A stretch of DNA of 64,000 nucleotides from the NCBI RefSeq assembly GCF_000173075.1, contig NZ_ABVL01000021.1, positions 1-64,000 on the forward strand, written 5' to 3'. The position numbers and the translations under genes are program-made. The stretch's first letter is position 1. Each line of letters opens with the position of its first letter. The notes beneath the pieces were generated by a model. The model saw nothing but the letters and a program-made list of their open reading frames with translations, did not search any database and had not been told where the DNA came from. The DNA comes from Chthoniobacter flavus Ellin428 (GTDB lineage Bacteria > Verrucomicrobiota > Verrucomicrobiia > Chthoniobacterales > Chthoniobacteraceae). This document shows, piece after piece, positions 1 through 7,739 of the stretch.

Positions 1-70
1 CCTTTCCGCCCCGTCCGAAAGCCCGCCACGCCCCCCGTCACCCCCAGTCCCTGGCCACGCGCTTGCGCCA

Positions 71-110
71 TTGGATGGTGGGTGTTGGACGTTGGATGTT
101 GGATGTTTTC
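71..110 (+). repeat. Short degenerate tandem repeat (GTTGGATG-like)
   Basis: The stretch is built from repeated GTTGGA(T/C)GTTGGATG units directly upstream of the glycosyltransferase gene. If read as protein it gives a Cys/Asp/Val/Gly-rich low-complexity leader in the same frame as the gene, which explains why the open frame extends upstream to position 71. Similar units are seen between genes in Verrucomicrobia and related genomes, from general memory rather than a search. Confidence 0.55.
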
Positions 111-127
111 CCCCGCCTCCCTCTCGC

Positions 128-1306
128 GTGAAAATCTGCGACCTCACGCAATTTTACTCCCCGGTCAGCGGCGGCGTGAAACGGTACGTCTCCGAAAAGG
201 TCCGCTACATCCGCGAGCAGACCGAGCGCGACGAGCACGTCCTCATTATCCCCGGCGAGCGCGATGAAGTGATCGCCAGCGACCGCGCGCGCGTCTACAC
301 CGTCAAGTCTCCGCTCATCTCGCGCACCTCGCGTTACCGCGTCCTGCTGCGGCTCGAAGCCGTCGAGGCGATCCTCATGCGCGAGTGTCCGGACCTCATC
401 GAAAGCGGCGACCCCTACCAGGTTGCGTGGAAAGCGGTGTACTCCGGCACCGCACTCCGCATCCCCGTCGTCGGCTTCTATCATTCGCACTTCCCCGAGG
501 CTTACGTTCGCACGGCACGGAAATATTGCGGCCCGCTGGTGACCGAGATGTTCATGGACTTTTCCCGGCGTTACATCCGCAATCTCTACAACCGCTTCGA
601 GCGCACGCTCGTTCCTTCGCCGGCGTTGGGCGATTTGCTCGCCTCGTGGGGTGTGCGCAATCTCGCCCACACCGATCTCGGCGTGCACACCGCGGTCTTC
701 CATCCGAAGGCGTTTCCGGACGAGGACGTCCGCGCGGAATTTGGCATCCCGCGCGACCGCACCCTGCTCCTCTACGTCGGCCGGCTGGCGCAGGAAAAAA
801 ACACCCAGACCCTCTTCGCCGCCTTCCGCGAACTCACCGCGCGCCACCCGCAACGGTTCCATCTCTTCGTCGTGGGCGATGGGCTGCAGCGGGCCGAATT
901 GCTCGCGCTGCAACACGACACGAGCGCCGTCACCTGGCTCGACTACTGCGCCGAAGCACCGCGCCTCGCCACGCTCTATCGCGGCGCCGATCTCTTCGTG
1001 CATCCCGGCGTGCAGGAAACCTTCGGTCTCGTCACCCTCGAGGCACAGGCTTGCGGGACGCCGGTCATCGGGATTCGCGGCAGCTACATGGACCGCATCA
1101 TCCACAGCGACCAGACGCTGTGGGCGCGTGAAAATTCTCCAGCCGCGCTGGCCACGGCGATCGAGCAGATGAGCTGCGAGGATCTCTCGAAAACCGGCGC
1201 CCGGGCCAGCCGCCGCGTGGCCGCGCAATACTCCTGGACGCAGATTTTCGTCCGCATGTTCTCCCTTTACGGGGAGGTCGTGCGAAACTACGCCCCGCGC
1301 TCCTGA
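128..1306 (+). CDS. GT4-family glycosyltransferase
   Basis: This is a 392-residue retaining glycosyltransferase of family GT4 (GT-B fold), expected to move a sugar from a nucleotide-sugar donor onto a glycolipid or cell-envelope acceptor in the cytoplasm. The N-terminal domain has the DLTQFYSPVSGGVKRY glycine-rich acceptor-side motif. The C-terminal domain has GRLAQEKN and the E-x7-E donor motif in QETFGLVTLEAQACGTPV. I chose the GTG at 128 because the protein then begins VKICDLTQFYSP, as the family normally does; the longer frame starting with ATG at 71 only adds the translated repeat. The gene stands alone: a response regulator on the other strand converges on it. The acceptor cannot be named from sequence. 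Family assignment is firm, start codon moderately sure. Confidence 0.9.
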   Translation: MKICDLTQFYSPVSGGVKRYVSEKVRYIREQTERDEHVLIIPGERDEVIASDRARVYTVKSPLISRTSRYRVLLRLEAVEAILMRECPDLIESGDPYQVAWKAVYSGTALRIPVVGFYHSHFPEAYVRTARKYCGPLVTEMFMDFSRRYIRNLYNRFERTLVPSPALGDLLASWGVRNLAHTDLGVHTAVFHPKAFPDEDVRAEFGIPRDRTLLLYVGRLAQEKNTQTLFAAFRELTARHPQRFHLFVVGDGLQRAELLALQHDTSAVTWLDYCAEAPRLATLYRGADLFVHPGVQETFGLVTLEAQACGTPVIGIRGSYMDRIIHSDQTLWARENSPAALATAIEQMSCEDLSKTGARASRRVAAQYSWTQIFVRMFSLYGEVVRNYAPRS

Positions 1307-1400
1307 CGGAAAGCGCGACTACGACCAGGCGCTTAACTCGCGACGGTCGCGGTTTGCCCAGTCCAGCATTTGCCTGGATCGAGCGCGCGAGTGCTCGACT

Positions 1401-2285
1401 TCAGCCTGCAAGCTCTTCCCTCGCGTGCGAGATTCTCTCGTCGTAAGGAGCAGGCAGGATTTGCACCGTGTCGCAGAGGCATAAGCCCAAGTTTGCACCT
1501 GCGAGTTCCGGCTCGCGCGAGCCGTAGAAAAGCTCGTTGGGCTCGTCGAGCAGCTCGAGTTCGGAACGGTATCCGATGCCGTTACCCCGCTCCAGGAAGC
1601 GAAATCCCACGTAATGGAAGTGCCCGCTGCGCTCAGATTGGACGATCACAACGGGGAAGTGCTGCTCGCATTCGTCCGTAAAGATCGCGCAGTGCGGCAG
1701 ACCGATCTCTTCGTAGCTGACGCTGAGATTATCGAGCGGCCGGATGCAAAATATCGCCCGCCCCGCTCGCACGTCGTCCTCATCGGCAATCCGGTCGGTG
1801 AGACAGGGAATGTCCCGCCACCTGTCGAGGTCGATGTCAAGGCTCCCCGGCGGCCGCTTGCGGCGCGCCAGCAAGATCCTGATGGCCCGCTCCAGTTCGT
1901 CGGCTTCGACGGGTTTATACACGATCTGGCCTTTGATACTCTGGATGTAGGTGTTGATCTCCGTCGCTTCCGGGTCAGTGACGAACAACAACCGGGGAAC
2001 CATCTGTGGCTTCACCCGCTGCACTGCGAGGTAAAACATGTCCCCGGCCATGAACGGCATGGTCATGTCGCAAATGATCAGGTCGAAATCAAAGGCCATG
2101 ATAGCACGGATGGCGTCTGCGCCATTGGCTACCGTGGTTACAACGAACTCGTGAGATTTCACGAGGAATTTAAGCGTGGAACGAATACGCGAGGCGAGCA
2201 GCTGATTGTCATCTACGAGGAGTACGTGTTTGTATTCCAACTCACCGCAACCGCCAGGCACTTGTGTAAAGGCTGGAGCACTCAT
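1401..2285 (-). CDS. Response regulator receiver protein with uncharacterised C-terminal extension
   Basis: A 294-residue protein with a complete receiver domain at about residues 18-142: acidic pair D25-D26, phospho-acceptor D73 in IICDMTMP, T103 and K124 in VYKP. The remaining ~150 residues (about 145-294) are not a DNA-binding domain or output enzyme I recognise; they are rich in acidic and aromatic residues. The receiver closely matches the single-domain regulator at 5348-5788, sharing the MAFDFD-IICDM-MP-MAGDMFYLAVQ-VKP core, so the two are paralogues and this one gained or kept an extra domain. No histidine kinase is next to it. The 306 nt upstream (2286-2591) are AT-richer and separate it from the divergent acetyltransferase. 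Receiver certain; role of the tail unknown. Confidence 0.9.
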   Translation of the reverse strand: MSAPAFTQVPGGCGELEYKHVLLVDDNQLLASRIRSTLKFLVKSHEFVVTTVANGADAIRAIMAFDFDLIICDMTMPFMAGDMFYLAVQRVKPQMVPRLLFVTDPEATEINTYIQSIKGQIVYKPVEADELERAIRILLARRKRPPGSLDIDLDRWRDIPCLTDRIADEDDVRAGRAIFCIRPLDNLSVSYEEIGLPHCAIFTDECEQHFPVVIVQSERSGHFHYVGFRFLERGNGIGYRSELELLDEPNELFYGSREPELAGANLGLCLCDTVQILPAPYDERISHAREELAG

Positions 2286-2376
2286 AACGCCCGTGATGCT
2301 ACGGAGGCCCTCTTTGTAATGTCACTTAAAATATGCAAACTTTTGAATGCCCGTTTGAGTACTGGTTTGTACGTAT

Positions 2377-2392
2377 TTTTGTCTGGACAAAA
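2377..2392. promoter_or_regulatory. Perfect inverted repeat in a divergent intergenic region
   Basis: TTTTGTCTGGACAAAA has 7-bp perfect arms around a 2-nt spacer. It lies in the AT-richer 306-nt gap between the divergently transcribed response regulator (start 2285) and acetyltransferase (start 2592), where both promoters must sit. It could be an operator for a dimeric regulator. The half-site GACAAAA also occurs in the gltB/Lrp intergenic region near 30973. Function is inferred from position and symmetry only. Confidence 0.35.
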
Positions 2393-2591
2393 CGAGCCGG
2401 TGTGTACCGCCAGAGGAGCTTTTGATGCGAGTGGTGGCCGGTCTTTTCGCGTGGTTGCAGCGTTCCCTTTAGAGCGTGATCGAAGCGATGCGCCGGAAGC
2501 GAAAATGCCTGGCTGCGCAGCCATTCCCGAGTGGGAAGTTACACGCAGGTTTGACCTCCACCGCGAAGTTGTCCAAGACTACGCCTCGCTC

Positions 2592-3272
2592 ATGACCGAA
2601 GGAAAACAATTCGAAATCCGGAAATTTCAGCCCTCCGACCGGGCCCGCGTGCGCGAGCTCTGCTGCGAGACCGGCTTTCTCGGCAACCCCATCGACCCCG
2701 TCTTCGAGGACCGCGAGCTCTTCGCCGATTACCTCACCGCCTACTACACCGACTGGGAGCCCGAGTCCTCCTTCGTCCTGCTCGTGAACGGCGAAATCCG
2801 CGGCTACCTGCTCGGCTCACGCTTCCCCTTCCGCCAGCAGTGCTACGCGTTTTACCAGAACATCAGCCTCTTCCTCCGCGGCATCGTGCGCTACGCGAAT
2901 TACAACGACGCCTCGAAGAAATTCGTGCAATGGATCCTGCGCACCGCGTGGAAGGAAGTGCCCGCCGCCCCGCGCCGCACCGCGCACTTTCACATCAATC
3001 TCCTCACCGACGCGCGCAATCTCGCCACCTCGCGTGCGATCACGGATGCGTATTTGAAATACCTCTACGAGCACGGCGAAAAGCGCGTCTTCGGCCAGAT
3101 GGTCGTCTTCGAAGATCGCCGCGGGGAAAAGATGTTCGAGCGCTACGGGTTCAAGGTGCTGAACAAATCCGAGATCACCAAGTACCGAGACATTCATCCG
3201 CACCCGGTTTACCTCTGCACGGTGGTCAAGGACCTCACGGAGAATAGCCAGCTTTACGCGAAGGCGTTGTAG
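2592..3272 (+). CDS. GNAT-like N-acetyltransferase
   Basis: A 226-residue protein that looks like a GCN5-related acetyltransferase, which transfers acetyl from acetyl-CoA to an amine. It opens with the typical FEIRKFQPSDRARVRELC strand-helix. It has a long middle insertion (about 70-130), then HINLLTDARNLATSRAITDAYLKYL and MFERYGFKVL, the usual C-terminal helix-strand pair (ARN..A..L, YE.xGF). The start is put at ATG 2592, where homology begins; the frame stays open far upstream because of high GC. No clear Shine-Dalgarno precedes it. It is divergent from the response regulator and converges with the unknown gene ending at 3281. Substrate unknown. Confidence 0.78.
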   Translation: MTEGKQFEIRKFQPSDRARVRELCCETGFLGNPIDPVFEDRELFADYLTAYYTDWEPESSFVLLVNGEIRGYLLGSRFPFRQQCYAFYQNISLFLRGIVRYANYNDASKKFVQWILRTAWKEVPAAPRRTAHFHINLLTDARNLATSRAITDAYLKYLYEHGEKRVFGQMVVFEDRRGEKMFERYGFKVLNKSEITKYRDIHPHPVYLCTVVKDLTENSQLYAKAL

Positions 3273-3280
3273 CGACTACC

Positions 3281-3961
3281 CTAACACTCCGGCACCGGCT
3301 CATGCGCCATTTGCGGGACGCGCGAGGGGAAGAGATAGCCGGCTTGCAAGAGACGCAGCCGCGCGTCGGCCGGCATTTCGTGGGTGATGGCCGTGCCGTA
3401 GGAAAAGCCCGGGATGCCGATGAGGATGACCGGCTTCTTCGCTTCCTGCGCGCGCAGCACGGTCATCTCCAGCAGCCAAAAGAAATGGCGGGCGTGGATG
3501 TTCTCAAATTCGAGGTCCTGCTCCGAGACGTGCCGCGCGAAAGTGGTGCGCACGTGGCCGTCTTCATCCACCAGCTTGCTCTTGCCCACGGGCTTGAGTT
3601 CCGGCTGCCAGATGGCGAAGGCGGAATTGTGATACTCCCCTTCTTCGCGGCCATGCCGGATGCAATTGGGCAGCACCGAAAACGCGAGCGGAAAGGGCGA
3701 CCATCCCGGCGTGATCGTGAGCGGCGCGGAAGGCTTGACGAAACTGCGCAGCAGCGGGCTGCATTTTTGCGTGTCCTTCACGCTCTCCGCCTGGTCCTCC
3801 ACGTTCTGGATCCATTCGAATTCGCTGCTCAAAAGTCCGGGTCGCAGTTTCGATTCCTTGGGCGTGCGTTTCAACACGCCAAGGAGATAGCAGAAGGAGG
3901 AGTCTGGCTCGTCGCAGAGTTCGTCAAAGGCGTACATGGCGGAGAGAATTTGCGCTTTCAA
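3281..3961 (-). CDS. Conserved-looking protein of unknown function
   Basis: A 226-residue protein I do not recognise. It has no signal peptide or membrane segment. Visible features are an N-terminal helical stretch with acidic clusters (FDELCDEPDSS), a central HGREEGEYHNSAFAIW segment, and a hydrophobic strand VILIGIPGFSYGTAITHEMP near residues 178-198 that could be the core of an alpha/beta fold. It faces the acetyltransferase tail-to-tail with an 8-nt gap. Codon use matches its neighbours and the reading frame is complete with ATG and stop, which supports a real gene. The ~266 nt upstream (3962-4227) shows no other gene. Confidence 0.6.
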   Translation of the reverse strand: MKAQILSAMYAFDELCDEPDSSFCYLLGVLKRTPKESKLRPGLLSSEFEWIQNVEDQAESVKDTQKCSPLLRSFVKPSAPLTITPGWSPFPLAFSVLPNCIRHGREEGEYHNSAFAIWQPELKPVGKSKLVDEDGHVRTTFARHVSEQDLEFENIHARHFFWLLEMTVLRAQEAKKPVILIGIPGFSYGTAITHEMPADARLRLLQAGYLFPSRVPQMAHEPVPEC

Positions 3962-4227
3962 AACTAAGCGAGAATCGGGCCAGAAACGGGTCGCGAATGG
4001 CGCGTTTGCCGCGCGTTTTTCCGGCGCTTGCGCGTGCGGTTTTCAGCGCATCTGCGTGGCGGGACGTATCAGGCAAAGGGCAACTGCTTCATGCGTGAGA
4101 TATTGCGTCGCGAGGCTGCGCGTGCGGCGGCGGACGGGAATCGCGCGGAAACGCGTAGATGGGTTTTTGGCGCGCGGCGCGAAAATAGTTTTCGATCGTG
4201 CCGCGAGTGTAAGAACGCAGCGGATCC

Positions 4228-5196
4228 TCACTCCTTCTCCGTCAAATGCGGCAGCTCCGCGCGCAGCTGTTCCCGCAAATCCCGGATGCTCGAATACGAG
4301 ATGCAGCGATGCGAGCGGACGTCGAATTTGAGATCGTCGTGTCCCCGCGCGATGAGCAGTGTCGGCCGTCGGCAGCCCCACGCGTAGCCGACTTCGAGAT
4401 ACACATTCGGATTGCTCCCGGTGAGATCCGCGATCACCAGGGAGGCGCTCTCGATGCGTTCCTTGATGCGCTCGAGGATGTCGCCGGTGAAGACCGCCAT
4501 GTCCACGCGTTCGCAGAGCAGGCCCGCGGCGTTGACCGGGCCTTTGACGCCAAATTCAAACACATCCTCCATCTCCTCGCTGAAGGGCATGGCGACAAAG
4601 ACATGCTTCTTCTTCTGCGAGGCGAGCCCGGCATCGATACTCTCGGATATCTTGATCGAACGCGCACGCGCCGCTTTCATCAGCGCCGGAGGAGGTGGCG
4701 GCACGACCTTGCTCAGGATCGCCTTGAGCCGCTCCGCGCGATCGCGATTGCGCTCCACGATCCAGATTTGCTCGAGCTGGCCCGTCTGCTCCGCCTCGAT
4801 CGTCTCGAAGGCGCCAGCCAATTGCGCGCGAAACGCTTCCTGTTCATCCAGCCCATAGCCCACGCCATGGATGGTCATCCCGAGAATCCTGGCCTTGGGA
4901 AAAGTTTGCGCGGCGATGCGCACGGCGTCGCGGCCGAATTGGCGGATGCGGCTGTAATCAAACTTCCACAACTGCTCGACACCGAGAAAGAGAATGTGCT
5001 GTGGTCCAAAGGAAGCGTCTCCGGGAAAGGTTGCGTGCGTGCCCGGGCTGAGCCGGAACCCGCGAGCGATCTCCGGAATATTCTCCGCCACCTTGGAATC
5101 CGCGCCGTGAAATCCCTGCGCGTATTTCAGCGCGAGGACATCCACCTCCGCCGCCGTAACATCGATGCAAACGATTTTGAATTCGACCTGGGACAT
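4228..5196 (-). CDS. Two-domain protein: M17-N-terminal-like (macro-like) domain plus nucleoside deoxyribosyltransferase/TIR-like domain
   Basis: A 322-residue soluble protein. Residues 1-165 resemble the macro-like N-terminal domain of leucyl aminopeptidases (M17): ADVLALKY-type opening, ILFLGVEQLW at 68-77, HGVGYGLDEQEAF at 110-122, and a final strand-helix (IWIVERNRDRAERLKAIL). No M17 catalytic domain follows. A Pro-rich linker (166-170) leads to a C-terminal domain with VAMPF at 201-205, a helix, ADLTGSNPN at 256-264 and VYLEVGYAWG at 265-274, with the likely catalytic-type E268. This is the pattern of the nucleoside 2-deoxyribosyltransferase-like/TIR-like fold often found in nucleotide-signalling and antiphage proteins. 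Start ATG 5196 gives the natural domain beginning; an upstream ATG at 5280 adds only basic low-complexity residues. Function is unproven. Confidence 0.82.
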   Translation of the reverse strand: MSQVEFKIVCIDVTAAEVDVLALKYAQGFHGADSKVAENIPEIARGFRLSPGTHATFPGDASFGPQHILFLGVEQLWKFDYSRIRQFGRDAVRIAAQTFPKARILGMTIHGVGYGLDEQEAFRAQLAGAFETIEAEQTGQLEQIWIVERNRDRAERLKAILSKVVPPPPPALMKAARARSIKISESIDAGLASQKKKHVFVAMPFSEEMEDVFEFGVKGPVNAAGLLCERVDMAVFTGDILERIKERIESASLVIADLTGSNPNVYLEVGYAWGCRRPTLLIARGHDDLKFDVRSHRCISYSSIRDLREQLRAELPHLTEKE

Positions 5197-5347
5197 CCGG
5201 GGTTTTCTTTCGGGGAAATGACAGCGGCAAACGCGTGCGCTGTCGAGGGCGGAGCAACGGAGGGACGCGCTCCTGCGCATTCCGATACTTTAATCTGTCG
5301 CCTCCGCCTGCTGGATGGGACCGCACCGCAGCGCGGCCTCCGTGGGC

Positions 5348-5788
5348 TTACACCCCCCTGGCTGCTTCTTCGTTGCGCTTCAGGACCATGCCGATGCTCC
5401 GCACCAATTCCTCGGTCAACACCGGCTTGAAAATGACCTGGGTGTCGACCCCCTTCAGGAAGGTATCCACCTTGGGGTTGTCGGCGTAGCCGGTCACGAA
5501 AAGGAAACGCGAATTCAGATGTGGTTTCACCTTCTGGACGGCCAGGTAAAACATGTCACCGGCCATCTTGGGCATCATCATGTCGCAGATGATGACATCG
5601 AAATCGAACGCCATGACCTCGCGCAGGGCGTCGACGCCGTTGGCGGCGGTGGTGACGATATAATTGTGGGTCTCCAGAAGGAGCTTCAGGGTATTGGCCA
5701 AATCTTCGTCGTCGTCCACCAAGAGAATGTTCTTGATTTCCAACTCTTGAGATTGGGCGGACAAGGCGGATGGGGTCGGCGCAGGCAT
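5348..5788 (-). CDS. Single-domain response regulator (CheY-like)
   Basis: A 146-residue stand-alone receiver domain after a short disordered leader (about 1-18). Key residues are all present: D25-D26-D27, phospho-acceptor D69 in IICDMMMP, T99 and K121 in FKPV. It would be phosphorylated by a histidine kinase encoded elsewhere and act by protein-protein contact, because no output domain exists. It is the closest relative in the window of the receiver in the gene at 1401-2285. It lies 151 nt upstream of the macro/NDT-like gene on the same strand, too far to be sure of co-transcription. Confidence 0.93.
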   Translation of the reverse strand: MPAPTPSALSAQSQELEIKNILLVDDDEDLANTLKLLLETHNYIVTTAANGVDALREVMAFDFDVIICDMMMPKMAGDMFYLAVQKVKPHLNSRFLFVTGYADNPKVDTFLKGVDTQVIFKPVLTEELVRSIGMVLKRNEEAARGV

Positions 5789-6279
5789 CGCTTGCTTACC
5801 ATACCCAACAAACGCGAGGTGTCATCGACAAAACGCCGGCTCGCTTCTGTTGGAGGGGACGATGTTCTGAGGTTAAAAACGGGTTTAAATTGGAAACACT
5901 GAGGACGCAGAGCGGCCGGGCCGCAGCCAAACGGCTGCTTCTCTCAAAATCCCACCCTCTTTTCCTGCATTCCCGCCGGCCCCTTCCCGTTTGACGTCCG
6001 CGAAATACCGCATAAGTTATTGGCAATCAACGCGAAATGAAAATAAACGTCGCGTCCTCTTCTTCCCCCTTTCAGCGGTACCCCTTTTGCTGCATCTCCG
6101 TGTTCACCCGTAGCCGGTTACGGCTTCCGAAAAATCCACGTTTACCCTGATTTTTGGCTCCTGAGCAGATTGTTTAAATCGGTTTGCTAAGTCCTCATTA
6201 GGGGCGACGATATTAACTCGATCATACACCGATCCATTTCACCAACCTCCACCGAGCAAACCTCAACCATCCCCAAGCC
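5789..6279. other. Intergenic region between divergent genes, no gene seen
   Basis: This 491-nt gap separates the receiver gene (minus strand) from the DUF1501 gene (plus strand) and must hold both promoters. Short frames here lack coding features. No strong hairpin, tRNA or repeat was found. I could not place confident -35/-10 elements. Confidence 0.5.
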
Positions 6280-7722
6280 ATGACCCCAGTGACAGACCAT
6301 ACGAAGACGGACAAGTTCCTCCGCGAGCATTCCATCAATGCCGATCACCTGATTTTTACCCGCCGGGATTTCCTGATGCGGACGGGCATGGGCATGGGCG
6401 CCCTGAGCCTCGCTGGCATGTTTGGCCTCAACGTCGGTGACGCCGTCGGCGCTCCGCTGGGCACGGCTGGCATTCCGACCGGCCCGCTCGCCCCGAAGCA
6501 GCCGCAATTCCCAGTCAAGGCCAAGGCGGTCATTCACCTTTTTGCTTCCGGTGGTCCGTCGCAGGTCGATACTTGGGACCCGAAGCCTGAACTGACGAAG
6601 TACACGGACAAGACCATTCCGGGTCATGACGGTCTGGCCTTCGGTTCGCCCTTCGAGTTCAAGAAGAGCGGCAAGTCCGGCGTGGAGACGAGCTCGGTGT
6701 TTCCGGAACTCTCCACGGTGATCGACGAAATGGCGGTCATCCGCTCGCTCTGGACCGACATCCCGGCGCACGAAGTCGCCCAGCGCTTCATGCACACCGG
6801 TTCGCTCCAGTTGCCGAAGCCCTCGATGGGTTCCTGGCTGGTCTATGGTCTCGGCACCGAGAACCAGAACATGCCTGGCTTCATCACCATGGGCGGCTCT
6901 CCGGAATGGCGCCAGGCGTCGTTCCTCCCGGGCGTCTATCAAGGCTGCAACGTGAACTACAACAGCAAGATGGACCTCGATGAGGTCATCATGAACATCA
7001 AGAACCAGTTCACGCCGATGGACCGCCAGCGCCGCGAGCTCGATCTCGTCAAGCAGCTCAATGCCCTGCATGCCGCGAAGCTCCAGAAGGACGCGCAGCT
7101 CGAAGCGCGTATCGAGTCGTTCGAAATGGCGTTCAAGATGCAGACCGAAGCGACCGACGCTTTCGACATCTCCAAGGAGTCCGACGCCACCCGCGATGCC
7201 TACGGCCGCACGGAAGTCGGCGCCAAATTACTCGTCGCCCGCCGCCTCGTGGAGCGCGGTGTCCGCTTCGTGCAGATCGACCTCGGTAGCTGGGATCACC
7301 ACGGCAATCTCGCCGTCGTCCTCAAGCAAAAGGCCGGCGAAATCGACGGACCTGCCGCGGCGCTCATCAAGGATCTCAAGCAGAAGGGCCTGCTCGACAG
7401 CACGCTCGTCCTCTGGGGCGGTGAATTCGGCCGCACGGTCACCCGTGACCGCAACGGCAATGCCCAACCGGGCCGCGACCACAACGGCCGCGCCATGGTG
7501 GCGTGGATGGCGGGTGGCGGCGTCAAGGGCGGCACGGCCTACGGTGCGACCGACGAGTTCGGCTCGCGCGCCGTGGAGAACAAGGTGCACATCCACGATC
7601 TGCACGCCACGATCATGCAGCTCATGGGCTTCGACCACACCAAGCTCACCTATCGCTACAACGGTCGCGACTTCCGCTTCACCGACAACTTCGGCAACGT
7701 CGTCAAAGACATCATTGCCTAA
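6280..7722 (+). CDS. DUF1501 family secreted protein
   Basis: A 480-residue DUF1501 protein, a sulfatase/alkaline-phosphatase-fold family abundant in Planctomycetes and Verrucomicrobia and usually encoded next to PSD1 cytochromes. The N-terminus has a twin-arginine signal (TRRDFLMRTG near residues 27-36) followed by an Ala/Gly/Met hydrophobic stretch, so export by Tat in folded form is expected. Core motifs seen: HLFASGGPSQVDTWDPKP, QIDLGSWDHHGN, LWGGEFGRT and GRDHNG, the metal-site-like segments of the family. The PSD1 gene starts 17 nt after its stop, so the two form an operon. The enzymatic reaction of the family is not established; a role in polysaccharide or sulfated-compound breakdown is inferred. 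Confidence 0.95.
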   Translation: MTPVTDHTKTDKFLREHSINADHLIFTRRDFLMRTGMGMGALSLAGMFGLNVGDAVGAPLGTAGIPTGPLAPKQPQFPVKAKAVIHLFASGGPSQVDTWDPKPELTKYTDKTIPGHDGLAFGSPFEFKKSGKSGVETSSVFPELSTVIDEMAVIRSLWTDIPAHEVAQRFMHTGSLQLPKPSMGSWLVYGLGTENQNMPGFITMGGSPEWRQASFLPGVYQGCNVNYNSKMDLDEVIMNIKNQFTPMDRQRRELDLVKQLNALHAAKLQKDAQLEARIESFEMAFKMQTEATDAFDISKESDATRDAYGRTEVGAKLLVARRLVERGVRFVQIDLGSWDHHGNLAVVLKQKAGEIDGPAAALIKDLKQKGLLDSTLVLWGGEFGRTVTRDRNGNAQPGRDHNGRAMVAWMAGGGVKGGTAYGATDEFGSRAVENKVHIHDLHATIMQLMGFDHTKLTYRYNGRDFRFTDNFGNVVKDIIA

Positions 7723-7739
7723 ACCCACCCTGTAATCGC

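Noticed and set aside
71-110. Possible CRISPR or VNTR
   Set aside because: Units are only 8-10 nt without spacers, so not CRISPR; too short to call a true minisatellite.
1614-2591. An N-terminal extension of the GNAT gene reaching back to 1614
   Set aside because: The added part overlaps the response-regulator gene in antisense and has no acetyltransferase similarity.
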